A stretch of DNA of 64,000 nucleotides, from contig NC_133102.1 in the NCBI RefSeq assembly GCF_022965805.1, positions 8,564,885 through 8,628,884 of the forward strand, in the 5' to 3' direction. The position numbers and the translations under genes were made by a program. This stretch comes from Primulina eburnea (lineage: Eukaryota; Streptophyta; Magnoliopsida; Lamiales; Gesneriaceae). Positions 37,665 through 46,268 of the stretch are shown one piece after another (position 1 is the stretch's first letter; every line of letters starts with the position of its first letter). The notes under the pieces were generated by a model, which was not told where the DNA came from, did not search any database, and was given only the letters and a program-made list of their open reading frames with translations.

Positions 37665-37970
37665 CTCCTTCCTTAAATAGTCGGGCTAGAGTCTACTCGC
37701 TGTCCCGATTAGTCCCTTGTGCCCGGTCAGAAAAGCCATTTTGATACACCTTCTGGACTGAGCATAGCTACACAGACGTCGGTGTATGGTGAAGACTCGC
37801 GATGTACATCAATCAATCATATCTCCCACGTTTTTATGTTTTCGAGGATGATTTATCGCAATATTTCGATAGGCGTGTACGTCTTTTCAACTTTCTGGTG
37901 CAATTCCCAATGTCCATCCTGACCGTCTATGTATCCAAAGATTCGACGGTTGTGATTAGCCCCTTGCTAT

Positions 37971-37978
37971 TATAAATA
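37971..37978 (+). promoter_or_regulatory. TATA box for antisense ORF 1
   Basis: TATAAATA, 62 bp upstream of the ATG at 38033 and outside the LTR. It leaves a plausible ~30-nt leader if transcription starts 25-35 bp downstream. Position and sequence are seen; activity is inferred. Confidence 0.5.
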
Positions 37979-38032
37979 TAGCAACATCTTTTTTTCCCAA
38001 GTCACCATTAAATAGTTGGTCACAAGAGTCAA

Positions 38033-38449
38033 ATGGCGAGCTCCAGTAATCCGTCGAATTCAGATATGGAAGAAGTCTCGTGGCGATTAGTTGAGAAGAA
38101 GAAAACCGAGATAGAAGATGAAGTGTTCCATAAGATTGTTCGTTACTGGGAGAAACTTCAGAGATTACAACTACTCCACGAGACCGGAGAAGCTAATGCT
38201 TCTAGACTGGTGGTAAAGATGGAGAAGTACCGGGAACGTCTGAACGTGACCGAAGAGGTGAACATCTTCGAGGGTGACTACATCTACCAGCTGACGTTGC
38301 TTAAGGAGATGAAAATCCTCTCGGGCATTACAAGCACCGAGGGCTTCCTCAAGTCTTCCCCAAATGAGCTAAGAAGGTGGAAAACCATGTGGATACTCTT
38401 TGTAGAAGAAGAATACTCTGATGTAATTAGTAGAAATGCTAGCAAATGA
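38033..38449 (+). CDS. Antisense accessory ORF 1 in Tat element, 138 aa, unknown function
   Basis: A complete single-exon frame on the strand opposite gag-pol, between the 3' LTR and pol. The protein starts MASSSNPS, is highly charged and looks helical: 'KIVRYWEKLQRLQLLHETGE', then 'KYRERLNV', and near the end 'STEGFLKSSPNELRRW'. It shares spacing and key residues (Trp-x-Lys-Leu-Gln, Tyr-Arg-x-x-Leu-x-Val, Ser-Thr-x-x-Phe, Trp) with the ORF at 38942, so the two are probably paralogues. A TATA box, TATAAATA, lies at 37971-37978, 62 bp before the ATG. I recognise no named domain. It could be an uncharacterised element-encoded protein or a captured host fragment. Confidence 0.65.
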   Translation: MASSSNPSNSDMEEVSWRLVEKKKTEIEDEVFHKIVRYWEKLQRLQLLHETGEANASRLVVKMEKYRERLNVTEEVNIFEGDYIYQLTLLKEMKILSGITSTEGFLKSSPNELRRWKTMWILFVEEEYSDVISRNASK

Positions 38450-38897
38450 ATAAAGTTACTCTTCTGTTTCACCCTTGCTTTGTATTTTTAAGATCTGGTA
38501 TGAGTCTTTGTTACTGAATGCCTGCTGAACAAACCAAACAAAAGTATCCCAACGGTAATGGTTGATCACCGGCTTTGCTTTGAAACATTACGCTGGGCCC
38601 TGACACTCTCTTAGAGAGGATACGAAGCCCCAAGGCTTGTGATATCCGGGTAGTCATAATGATGCATGCATTATCATTAAACATTATCTCGGGAAACCTT
38701 TCATATTCGGGGTCGTTTTGATAACTGCATCCGCCTTTTGGTCTACCCCACGTAATTTTCGAGGCCCTTATTAATCGCCCACGTGCACTGGTCTTAATGG
38801 CTATGATACATTCTCCTTCCCAATAAATGACGGCATGCTTTAATTAACCTTAGGCTCTTCACATTCCCTCATCCCAAACGTCTTTTCCTCCCTTTCC
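38450..38897. other. Spacer between antisense ORFs 1 and 2
   Basis: About 450 bp holding the presumed 3' end of ORF 1 and the promoter of ORF 2. No open frame of note is present on either strand. Confidence 0.4.
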
Positions 38898-38905
38898 TAT
38901 AAATA
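38898..38905 (+). promoter_or_regulatory. TATA box for antisense ORF 2
   Basis: TATAAATA, 44 bp before the ATG at 38942, the same octamer as upstream of ORF 1. Confidence 0.55.
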
Positions 38906-38941
38906 AATTGGTGGATAAGATGCACCCATACCAACAGAACA

Positions 38942-39388
38942 ATGTCGAGCTCCAGCGACTCCAGTACTTGCAGCAGTGCCATCTCTTCTGTTGGTGTGCA
39001 AAGTCAAATCCCAGCGGAGTTACGTCCCTATGTAGAGCTTTTTAAAAAGAATGTCGATGAGTACATTCTGGCCAAAGTCATATGTACCTGGCATAAGCTT
39101 CAATTCATCGGCCTTCTTTATTTGAACGGCACAGTCCTCACTCGCTCTCAAAGGATGGTGACGAGGAAATACAGGCGGGAACTAGGGGTATCCCGCATTG
39201 AAGAGTTGTTGACTGACCAGAACCTGCTGCATGCTATGTTGTGGAAGGAATGGCGGCATCTAAATAAGGTCTCGAGCACCGATTCCTTTGTCAATCTTGG
39301 CATTCAAGAAGTTACTGACTGGATGGATGAGTGGAAAGGTCGAGTGGCCACTGAAATTTCTGTAATACGACGCCGACCATTCCCTTAA
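38942..39388 (+). CDS. Antisense accessory ORF 2 in Tat element, 148 aa, unknown function
   Basis: A complete single-exon frame on the strand opposite gag-pol. It begins MSSSSDSSTCSSAISS (Ser-rich) and continues with a predicted helical core: 'KVICTWHKLQFIGLLYLNG', 'TRKYRRELGVSRIEELL', 'STDSFVNLGIQEVTDWMDEW', ending in a basic tail. The core aligns with ORF 1 at 38033 at low but patterned identity. No catalytic motif, signal peptide or membrane segment is seen. The preserved frame in a young element suggests function for the element, but one copy cannot show selection. Confidence 0.65.
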   Translation: MSSSSDSSTCSSAISSVGVQSQIPAELRPYVELFKKNVDEYILAKVICTWHKLQFIGLLYLNGTVLTRSQRMVTRKYRRELGVSRIEELLTDQNLLHAMLWKEWRHLNKVSSTDSFVNLGIQEVTDWMDEWKGRVATEISVIRRRPFP

Positions 39389-40000
39389 TGAAAATTTAGA
39401 CAATTAATTCTTGCGTCTTCTTTTAATTCTTTGCAAATGTTTTAACACCAGCTAAACTAATCATCAATCCGAAAACCGAAAAAGGTAGGCCTAAACATAT
39501 CAGAACGCCGGGTCTCATGCTGTCCGGGCCTTTTAGCCGGGTGATGGGATCCTCTGCTCCCGAGTTACCTCGTAAGAGGCCGGGACTTGGCATGTTTTCT
39601 TTCTTGATTGTGATAAAAGAATTCTATCGGGGCGTATTACCTCTTTACCTTTTTCACGCATGGATATAAAAGAATAGTCATATGATAAATCGGTAAGTCC
39701 CAATCTGGGTATAGTGGGTACTCATTCGATAACTTTAGTTCTTCCGGGATCTGAATAAGACCGAGATATGGCATTATCCCAATCCCTCTCTTCGCTTTTT
39801 CAGTCAATCATTGCGCAGTCATAATGATAGAATTCTGATGACGTGTTGTCAGAGCCCGTACGTATTCTCAGCTACCATGGCGCCTCGATTTGAGCAACTG
39901 TCTTTTCAATTTTCCCGCCGAATGATGCCGCTCAACTTCCAAGGCTAATCTAGCCCGTCCAATCTATGCTAGATCAACGGCATAGATTCCATCTCTCCCT
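39389..40000. other. Spacer between antisense ORF 2 and the third antisense gene
   Basis: About 600 bp with GC-rich words related to the tandem arrays ('ccgggcctttt', 'ccgggtgatggg'). No coding frame is supported. It ends at the promoter of the third antisense gene. Confidence 0.4.
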
Positions 40001-40009
40001 TATATATAG
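40001..40009 (+). promoter_or_regulatory. TATA box for the third antisense gene
   Basis: TATATATAG in 'cccttatatatagcgatcc', 187 bp before the ATG at 40188. It leaves a leader of about 150 nt rich in tctt and cctc words, as in many plant 5' UTRs. Confidence 0.45.
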
Positions 40010-40187
40010 CGATCCATCGATTTTTCTAAAAATCACTTGCAAATTTATTCTTCGGCGAAGCCCTGCTTGTTTTCTTCCTCGGTCTTCTCTGTAGATTTCT
40101 CCGGCGATCTCTCCGACTATCAACCATCACCCTCGATTCCTCTCAGTAAGTCTCTCTTTTCTGTGTCTTATTTGCTTCTTTTCCATC

Positions 40188-42450
40188 ATGTCCAATTCCA
40201 CTTCTTCTACCTCTGGCAAAAATGCTAGGGGCCTATCGGAGGACAATTCTCCCACCCCTTCTGACCAGTCTGTTCAGATTCCGAGGGGTATTCCTACTAT
40301 TCCCTCTCGATCTTCGTCCAAGAAGACTGCTAAAGCGTCTTCTTCCCGACCCCTGGGCTCCCCGAGTAGAGAGAAGGATAAAATAACAGGGCCCTTCTGG
40401 TTTTCTACGGTGTCTTCCACTCTCCGTCCGGGTAGTTTAGGAGACATTCGGTCCCTGGGAGCTATTCCTTCTACTTATGACATTAGGATTCCCGGACCTA
40501 ATGACCATCCTGATACTCCTCCCCTCGGATACCACGCTTTCTTCCTTGAGCAGCTTAGGAGTGGTCTCCGTTTCCCGGTTCATCATTTCTTTGAAGGAGT
40601 TGCTCGATTTTTTAACCTTCCTCTCAATCATCTTCATCCCAATGCTTTTCGTATTATGGCAGCTACTTTTGTTTTGTTCCGCGTGAAACTTATTCCCATT
40701 AACTCCTCCATCTTTCACTATTTTTATTCCTGTCGATTTAATGACGGGGTTTTTTCTTTTATGGCCCGGATGCACTATCGGTTTTTAACCGACATCCCTT
40801 CTTCTTTGAAGGGATGGAAAACAAAATTTTTCTTTCTTAAATTTCCGACTCTCCCCACCTGTGCTTTGGGGTTTCTTCCTTCCATGCCCAAACAACCTGA
40901 GCTTCCCCGAGATTTCAAACTTCTTCCTCTTTTTACCGATGCCTGGGATGCTTTAGGAAAGCAATCCTTCTTATCTTCAGTGCTGATTGGGTCGAACAAT
41001 CTGGCCTATTACGGGATCGGGTCCCGGCCTGAAGACCCTGTAGATCAGATCATCGACGGGTTTGATCAACCCGGGTCGCAGGCGGGTAAATCGCTTTTCT
41101 TGGCTTTTTTTCTTTTTTTTTTTTTTTTCACAACTTTACTTTGCTGACCCACTGTGTTTTTGATGTAGCCGAAGAAGACATGATCAAAGCAAGCTTTCAA
41201 GAGGCTGCTGCTCAGAGGAAAGCGGAGCAAAAGAGGATTAGAGCGGAGAAAAGGGCGAAGGAAGCCCAGGAACAGGAGGAGCGTCGGGCCAGGGAGGCGG
41301 CCGAAGCTGGTGAATTGGAAGCACGCCGTGCTAGGGAGGCAGCTGAAGCTCAAGAAACAGAAGAACGCAGAGCCAGCGAGGCAGATTTGGCCCGGGAAGC
41401 AGAGAGTGATGCCCAAGCAGGGGCCAGTTCTCCCCGGGTGGGGCCTATCTCTTCGGGAGGGGAGGAAGACTCAACTTCCCTGAACCGTCGCAAGAGGAGA
41501 GCCACCACGGAGCCACGGGTGGAGACGGTAGTGGTGGAAGATGAGCCTGAGGGGATGACCCCTTCTCCTGCTTTGGCTGATCCTTCTGCAGGCATTTCGG
41601 CGACGAGGCCTCTGGTTCTCCCCAATATTTTTGGGGATACCATTAGTTCAGATCTGCTAGGGGTGATCGGGAGCTTCCTCCGACCTGACGAGGTGGCACA
41701 TCTTCAGGGAATGCACCCTAATATGCTCCTGAGCGAAGGAGCGGCTCGGACCTTCTCGGTAAGTTCATTTTTTGGGTTCCCTCTCTCTTGCTTCTTCCTT
41801 TCTCCTGCAAATTTTCCTGACCTTTTCATTACCAGGGTTTACAAATGTTACTTCATGGGCATGAACGAGTGGCGAAGATAGCCAAGAGAGCTAATGCCCA
41901 AACCAAGGCCGCTCAGGGAGCGCATGGTCAGCTCCAAGAGGAAGTAAACCGGATCAGGGAAATTCACGAGAATGTCCTGGCCCGGGAGAAGGCCATTTGG
42001 CAGCAGCAGATGGACCTGCTTCAGGCAGAATTATCTGATGCCCGGGCGGAGGCGCAGTCGGCCAGGGCAGAAGCAGAATCCTCCCGGGCTCGTGCCGAGG
42101 ATTTCGAGGCGATGGCTGCTGAGGCTAGAGAAGGGATGCTGGCTGCCAGAGAAGATGCAGAATACCACCGGGTCCGGGCTGGGGACTTTCAGGCGGCAGT
42201 GGCCCTTTTGAGGAAAACCCAGACAGAGCAGATGTCACACTTCCTGAAGTCTTCGGATTTTAAACGAATGCTGGCCAAAAAAACCTTCCCGTACTTTGAA
42301 CAAGGCTTCAACAAGTGTTTGGAGCAATTCGAGGAAGCTGGCATGGTTCCAGCGGATATGGAAGATTTCTCGGATTTGGAGAAGGCTGTTGCATCTCTCC
42401 CAGATGATGACAAGGAAGATATGGATAAGCGGGACCCTCCTGCGGAATAA
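40188..42450 (+). CDS. Antisense three-exon gene in Tat element, 700-aa coiled-coil protein
   Basis: Exons 40188-41085, 41169-41758 and 41836-42450 have GT-AG borders and matching phases, and total 2103 nt (700 aa). Residues ~1-70 are Ser/Pro-rich. Residues ~80-290 resemble the 'putative gypsy-type transposon' domain (PF04195-like): 'GYHAFFLEQLRSGLRFPVHH', 'FFNLPLNHLHPNAFR', 'FFFLKFPTLPTCALGF'. Exon 2 encodes a long Glu/Arg/Ala coiled coil built of 'RRAREAAEA' units, then an acidic Pro-rich linker. Exon 3 encodes a second coiled coil ('RAEAQSARAEAESSRARAED'). It converges on pol across the 54-bp array. Similar proteins are annotated in many plant genomes as transposon-related; their function is unknown. 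Without introns it would break into three frames. Confidence 0.75.
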
Positions 42451-42596
42451 ATAACTCTCTTTTTTTTTTTTTTTGTAACCTCTTTTCTCTGATCTATGTA
42501 TGCATGTTTCTTTTTTCGATTTTGCTTCCTTTAGTAAAATTTCGTAATTTCGATTGCTAAATGGGATACGGTTTACCCGGGTTGGGTATAAGTCCT

Positions 42597-42866
42597 AAAA
42601 GATAATCCGGGGTACGGGTCCACCGGGCCAGGGTACGGGTCCCTGGTCTTAAAAGATTATCCGGGGTACGGGTCCACCGGGCCAGGGTACGGGTCCCTGG
42701 TCTTAAAAGATTATCCGGGGTACGGGTCCACCGGGCCAGGGTACGGGTCCCTGGACTTAAAAGATTATCCGGGGTACGGGTCCACCGGGCCAGGGTACGG
42801 GTCCCTGGACTTAAAAGATTATCCGGGGTACGGGTCCACCGGGCCAGGGTACGGGTCCCTGGACTT
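42597..42866. repeat. 54-bp tandem array, 5 copies, at the 3' end of pol
   Basis: The unit begins 'aaaagattatccggggtacg' and contains 'ccagggtacgggtccctgg'. Five near-identical copies lie between the stop of the antisense gene (42450) and the pol stop (42930). The internal words resemble those in the 101-bp array of the related element at 1.7-2.3 kb, though unit lengths differ. Confidence 0.92.
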
Positions 42867-42929
42867 AAAAGATAATTCTTTCGAGTAATTTCCTTCATTC
42901 AGTGTAGAAATAACAGATACAAATGTTTC

Positions 42930-45900
42930 TTAAGCATAATACTTCTTTAAATGAAAAGCATTCCATGGTCTTTTAAGAACACGTCCTTGAGGATCTTCGA
43001 GGTAATAGGCCGTACCAGAACTGACTTTTCTGATTACTTTGAAAGGCCCTTCCCATTTGGCTTCTAGCTTCCCCACATCACCCACCGGTTTAACTTTTTT
43101 CATAACCAGATCTCCCACGTGAAAATCCCTTCTTCGGACGTGCTTGTTATAGGATTTTATGATCCTGCTGCGATAAGCTTCCATCCGGATGACCGCCCGA
43201 TCTCTTTTTTCTTCCACAAGGTCGAGCTCCAGGGCTCGAGATAAGTCATTGTTGCTCGAATAGGATTCCACTCGAGTGGAAGATTGCCCGATTTCTACTG
43301 GTAAGACTGCTTCAGATCCATAAACCAGACCATATGGGGTTTCCCGAGTGGATGTTCGAGGAGTAGTCCGATAAGCCCATAAGACGCTGGGTAATTCTTC
43401 TACCCAATCTTTTCCTTTCCCCTGCAACCGGGCTTTCAAAGCTTGCACAATGATCCTGTTGGTTACCTCTGTCTGGCCATTGGCTTGAGGGTAGGCTACT
43501 GAGGTAAAAGATTGCATAATCTTCATTTCCTGACACCAAGAGGTAATCTTTTTTCCTTGGAATTGTCTGCCATTGTCTGAAATCAATTTCCTGGGGATGC
43601 CATATCGGCAGACAATGTTTCTCCATAAGAATTTCATGATTTCATCCTCGGTGATTCTTGCCAACGGCTCGGCTTCTACCCATTTAGAAAAATAATCCAC
43701 AGCTACCAGGAGGAACTTCTTCTGGGCGCGAACTGGCGGAAAGGGACCCACGATGTCCAATCCCCATTGGTCAAAAGGGCATGATGCGGAGATCGGTTGC
43801 ATGTTGGCAGTTGGGCGGTGGTGGAAATTAGAGTGATGTTGACAACCTTGGCATTTCTGGACGAGCCGGGTAGCATCTTGGTTTACTTGAGGCCACCAAA
43901 ATCCTGCTAAAATAACCTTCCGCGATAGAGCCGTTCCCCCGAGATGTTCCCCACAACATCCCTCATGTACTTCCCGAAGGACATACTCTGTCTCTTCCCC
44001 CGATAGGCACTTGAGTAAGGGGCCCTGAAAGGATCGCCTATATAAAACATCATTTAAAAGGGCAAATCGGGGTACCTGCTTCCTGATCTTTACAGCTTGG
44101 GTCCGGTCTTCTGGAAGTTTTCCCTCCTTTATGTACTCTATGAGAGGAGTCATCCAAGAGTCTTTTCTCAGCGGGGGTGTTTCTTCTTCAAGCGAGGATA
44201 CGAGCTTCGAACAATAGAGAATCTCCCGGGTGCTTACTTCTGTCAAGGAAGCCGCCAATTTAGCCAACGTGTCGGCTTCGGTGTTTTCTTCCCGGGGAAT
44301 CTGTTCGATACTCCAGTCTGTGAAGGATGACGCTTGAGAAGTGATAAGATTCAAGTACTTGAGCATCTTTTCATTCTTAACTTCGTAAGCTCCTTTAATT
44401 TGTTGAGTAACCAGCTGGGAGTCGGAATAAATGATGATTCGGGAGGCCCCAATCTCACGGGCAGCACGCAACCCTGCCAAGACAGCTTCGTATTCTGCTT
44501 CATTATTCGTGACCCTAAAGTCAATCCTCAAAGCCAATTTAACCCTTTCTTCGAGTGGGGAGATCAAGACGACCCCCACTCCGCATCCCGCTATGTTTGA
44601 AGCGCCATCAACAAATACCCTCCACACTTTTTCTTCCTCGGGCTGGATCATTTCTGTTAAGAAATCTGATAGCGCTTGTGCTTTTATTGCAGCCCGGGGT
44701 TTATACTCAATATCGTATTCCCCGAGTTCTACAGTCCATTTGATCATCCTCCCCGAGACCTCTGTATGAGTCATAATTCTGCCGAGAGGAGAATTAGTGA
44801 GGACCACAATGGGATGTGATAGGAAATACGGTCTCAGCTTTCGAGCAGTCATTACCAAAGCCAGAGCAATCTTTTCTAATTCACTGTATCTCATTTCGGC
44901 TCCGTGAAGGGCGTGACTGACATAGTAGACAGGCTTCTGATCGGTCCCTTCTTCCTTGACGAGCACGGAACTAACAGCAACTTCGGTGGCTGAGAGATAG
45001 ACCCACAATTTTTCTCCGGGCTCGGGTTTTGCTAAGACAGACAATTCAGCCAAGTGTTTTTTCAAATTTTGAAAGGCCTGCTCGCAGTTGTCATCCCAGC
45101 CGAATTTCTGTGCTTTCCTCAGAACTTGAAAGAAAGGATAGCTACGGTGTGCAGATCGGGAAATGAAGCGTGATAAGGCTGCAATTTTCCCTGTCAGTTT
45201 TTGCACATCTCGAACCGACTGAGGAGAGGGCATATCCATGATGGCCCTGATTTTTTCTGGGTTGACTTCGATTCCTCGATCCGTGACCATGAACCCCAAG
45301 AATTTCCCACTCTTAACCCCAAACACACATTTGGCCGGGTTAAGTTTTATCCTATACTGCTTCAAAGTGGCGAAGGTTTCGATCAGATCATCGATGAAAT
45401 GAGCGACTTCTCGGGTTTTAATCAAAATGTCATCCACATATACTTCAATATTTCGGCCTATCTGTTTTTGAAAGACAAGATTCATCAGTCGTTGATATGT
45501 AGCCCCTGCATTTTTCAGTCCAAAAGGCATTACAACATAGCAGAAAGTTCCCCCAGACGTGACGAAACTAGCTTTGTCTTGATCTTCTGTAGCTAAAGGG
45601 ATCTGATGATATCCCTGATATGCATCCAAAAAGCTCAAGATTTCACACCCAGAAGTGGAATCGACTAGCTGATCAATCCGAGGGAGTGGGTAACAATCCT
45701 TCGGGCAAGCTTTATTCAGGTCTCTGAAATCTACGCACATTCTCCATTTCCCAGTAGACTTTGGGACGAGAACTACATTTGATAGCCAAGAAGGGAAATG
45801 GACTTCCCTAATTTGTCCAGCCCTCAGCAATTCTTCGACCTGTTTTTCAATTATTTTATCTTTCTCCGGGCCGAAATATCGCTTTTTTTGCTTAATTGGC

Positions 45901-46253
45901 CGGGACCCTGGGAGGATATTTAGTCTATGCTCGGCCACTTGGGGCGAGATCCCGGACAGTTCCTGCTGAGACCAAGCAAAGATATCGACATTAGTTTTTA
46001 AACATTGCAAGAGTTTTACCCGGGTGGTGGCGCAGATGTCCCGAGCTATCCGGATAGTCTTTCCCGACTCGATCTCCACCGATTCTTGCTCTTCTTCCGT
46101 CACAAAGTGTACTTCCCCTTCCCGGGCTTCTTCCTGGTGTTCTTTCCCCTTCCCTTCCCTTCTTGCCTTCTTCTGATCAATTCGGACTGTTTCTCCATAA
46201 CATCTTCGAGAAGAGGGCTGGTCGCCCTTAACTTCTCCGACCTGTCCTTTCAC
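42930..46253 (-). CDS. Tat element pol: reverse transcriptase, dual RNase H, integrase
   Basis: One open frame of 1107 codons, in the same frame as gag and separated from it only by the gag stop and five codons. RT: 'WRMCVDFRDLNKACPKD' near residues 170-185, 'MPFGLKNAGATYQRL' near 242-256, YVDD at 272-275. The RT-linked RNase H ('KPVYYVSHAL' region) is followed by a second RNase H from about residue 548, with 'FVDGASN', 'NNEAEYEA' and 'IIYSDSQLV' supplying D-E-D. Integrase has the HHCC zinc region ('HEGCCGEHLGG' to 'CQGCQHH') and D,D-35-E core: 'GLDIVGPF', 'ISDNGRQFQ', 'NGQTEVTNRI'. The first in-frame residue is a GTG, so translation needs stop bypass or a lost stop. All catalytic residues I checked are intact. 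Confidence 0.93.
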   Translation of the reverse strand: MKGQVGEVKGDQPSSRRCYGETVRIDQKKARREGKGKEHQEEAREGEVHFVTEEEQESVEIESGKTIRIARDICATTRVKLLQCLKTNVDIFAWSQQELSGISPQVAEHRLNILPGSRPIKQKKRYFGPEKDKIIEKQVEELLRAGQIREVHFPSWLSNVVLVPKSTGKWRMCVDFRDLNKACPKDCYPLPRIDQLVDSTSGCEILSFLDAYQGYHQIPLATEDQDKASFVTSGGTFCYVVMPFGLKNAGATYQRLMNLVFQKQIGRNIEVYVDDILIKTREVAHFIDDLIETFATLKQYRIKLNPAKCVFGVKSGKFLGFMVTDRGIEVNPEKIRAIMDMPSPQSVRDVQKLTGKIAALSRFISRSAHRSYPFFQVLRKAQKFGWDDNCEQAFQNLKKHLAELSVLAKPEPGEKLWVYLSATEVAVSSVLVKEEGTDQKPVYYVSHALHGAEMRYSELEKIALALVMTARKLRPYFLSHPIVVLTNSPLGRIMTHTEVSGRMIKWTVELGEYDIEYKPRAAIKAQALSDFLTEMIQPEEEKVWRVFVDGASNIAGCGVGVVLISPLEERVKLALRIDFRVTNNEAEYEAVLAGLRAAREIGASRIIIYSDSQLVTQQIKGAYEVKNEKMLKYLNLITSQASSFTDWSIEQIPREENTEADTLAKLAASLTEVSTREILYCSKLVSSLEEETPPLRKDSWMTPLIEYIKEGKLPEDRTQAVKIRKQVPRFALLNDVLYRRSFQGPLLKCLSGEETEYVLREVHEGCCGEHLGGTALSRKVILAGFWWPQVNQDATRLVQKCQGCQHHSNFHHRPTANMQPISASCPFDQWGLDIVGPFPPVRAQKKFLLVAVDYFSKWVEAEPLARITEDEIMKFLWRNIVCRYGIPRKLISDNGRQFQGKKITSWCQEMKIMQSFTSVAYPQANGQTEVTNRIIVQALKARLQGKGKDWVEELPSVLWAYRTTPRTSTRETPYGLVYGSEAVLPVEIGQSSTRVESYSSNNDLSRALELDLVEEKRDRAVIRMEAYRSRIIKSYNKHVRRRDFHVGDLVMKKVKPVGDVGKLEAKWEGPFKVIRKVSSGTAYYLEDPQGRVLKRPWNAFHLKKYYA

Positions 46254-46268
46254 TGGGAATTTGATCTT

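Noticed and set aside
42557..42898. 113-codon minus-strand ORF with repeated 'TRTLARWTRTPDN' text
   Set aside because: It is a translation of the 54-bp tandem array; the periodicity is DNA-level.
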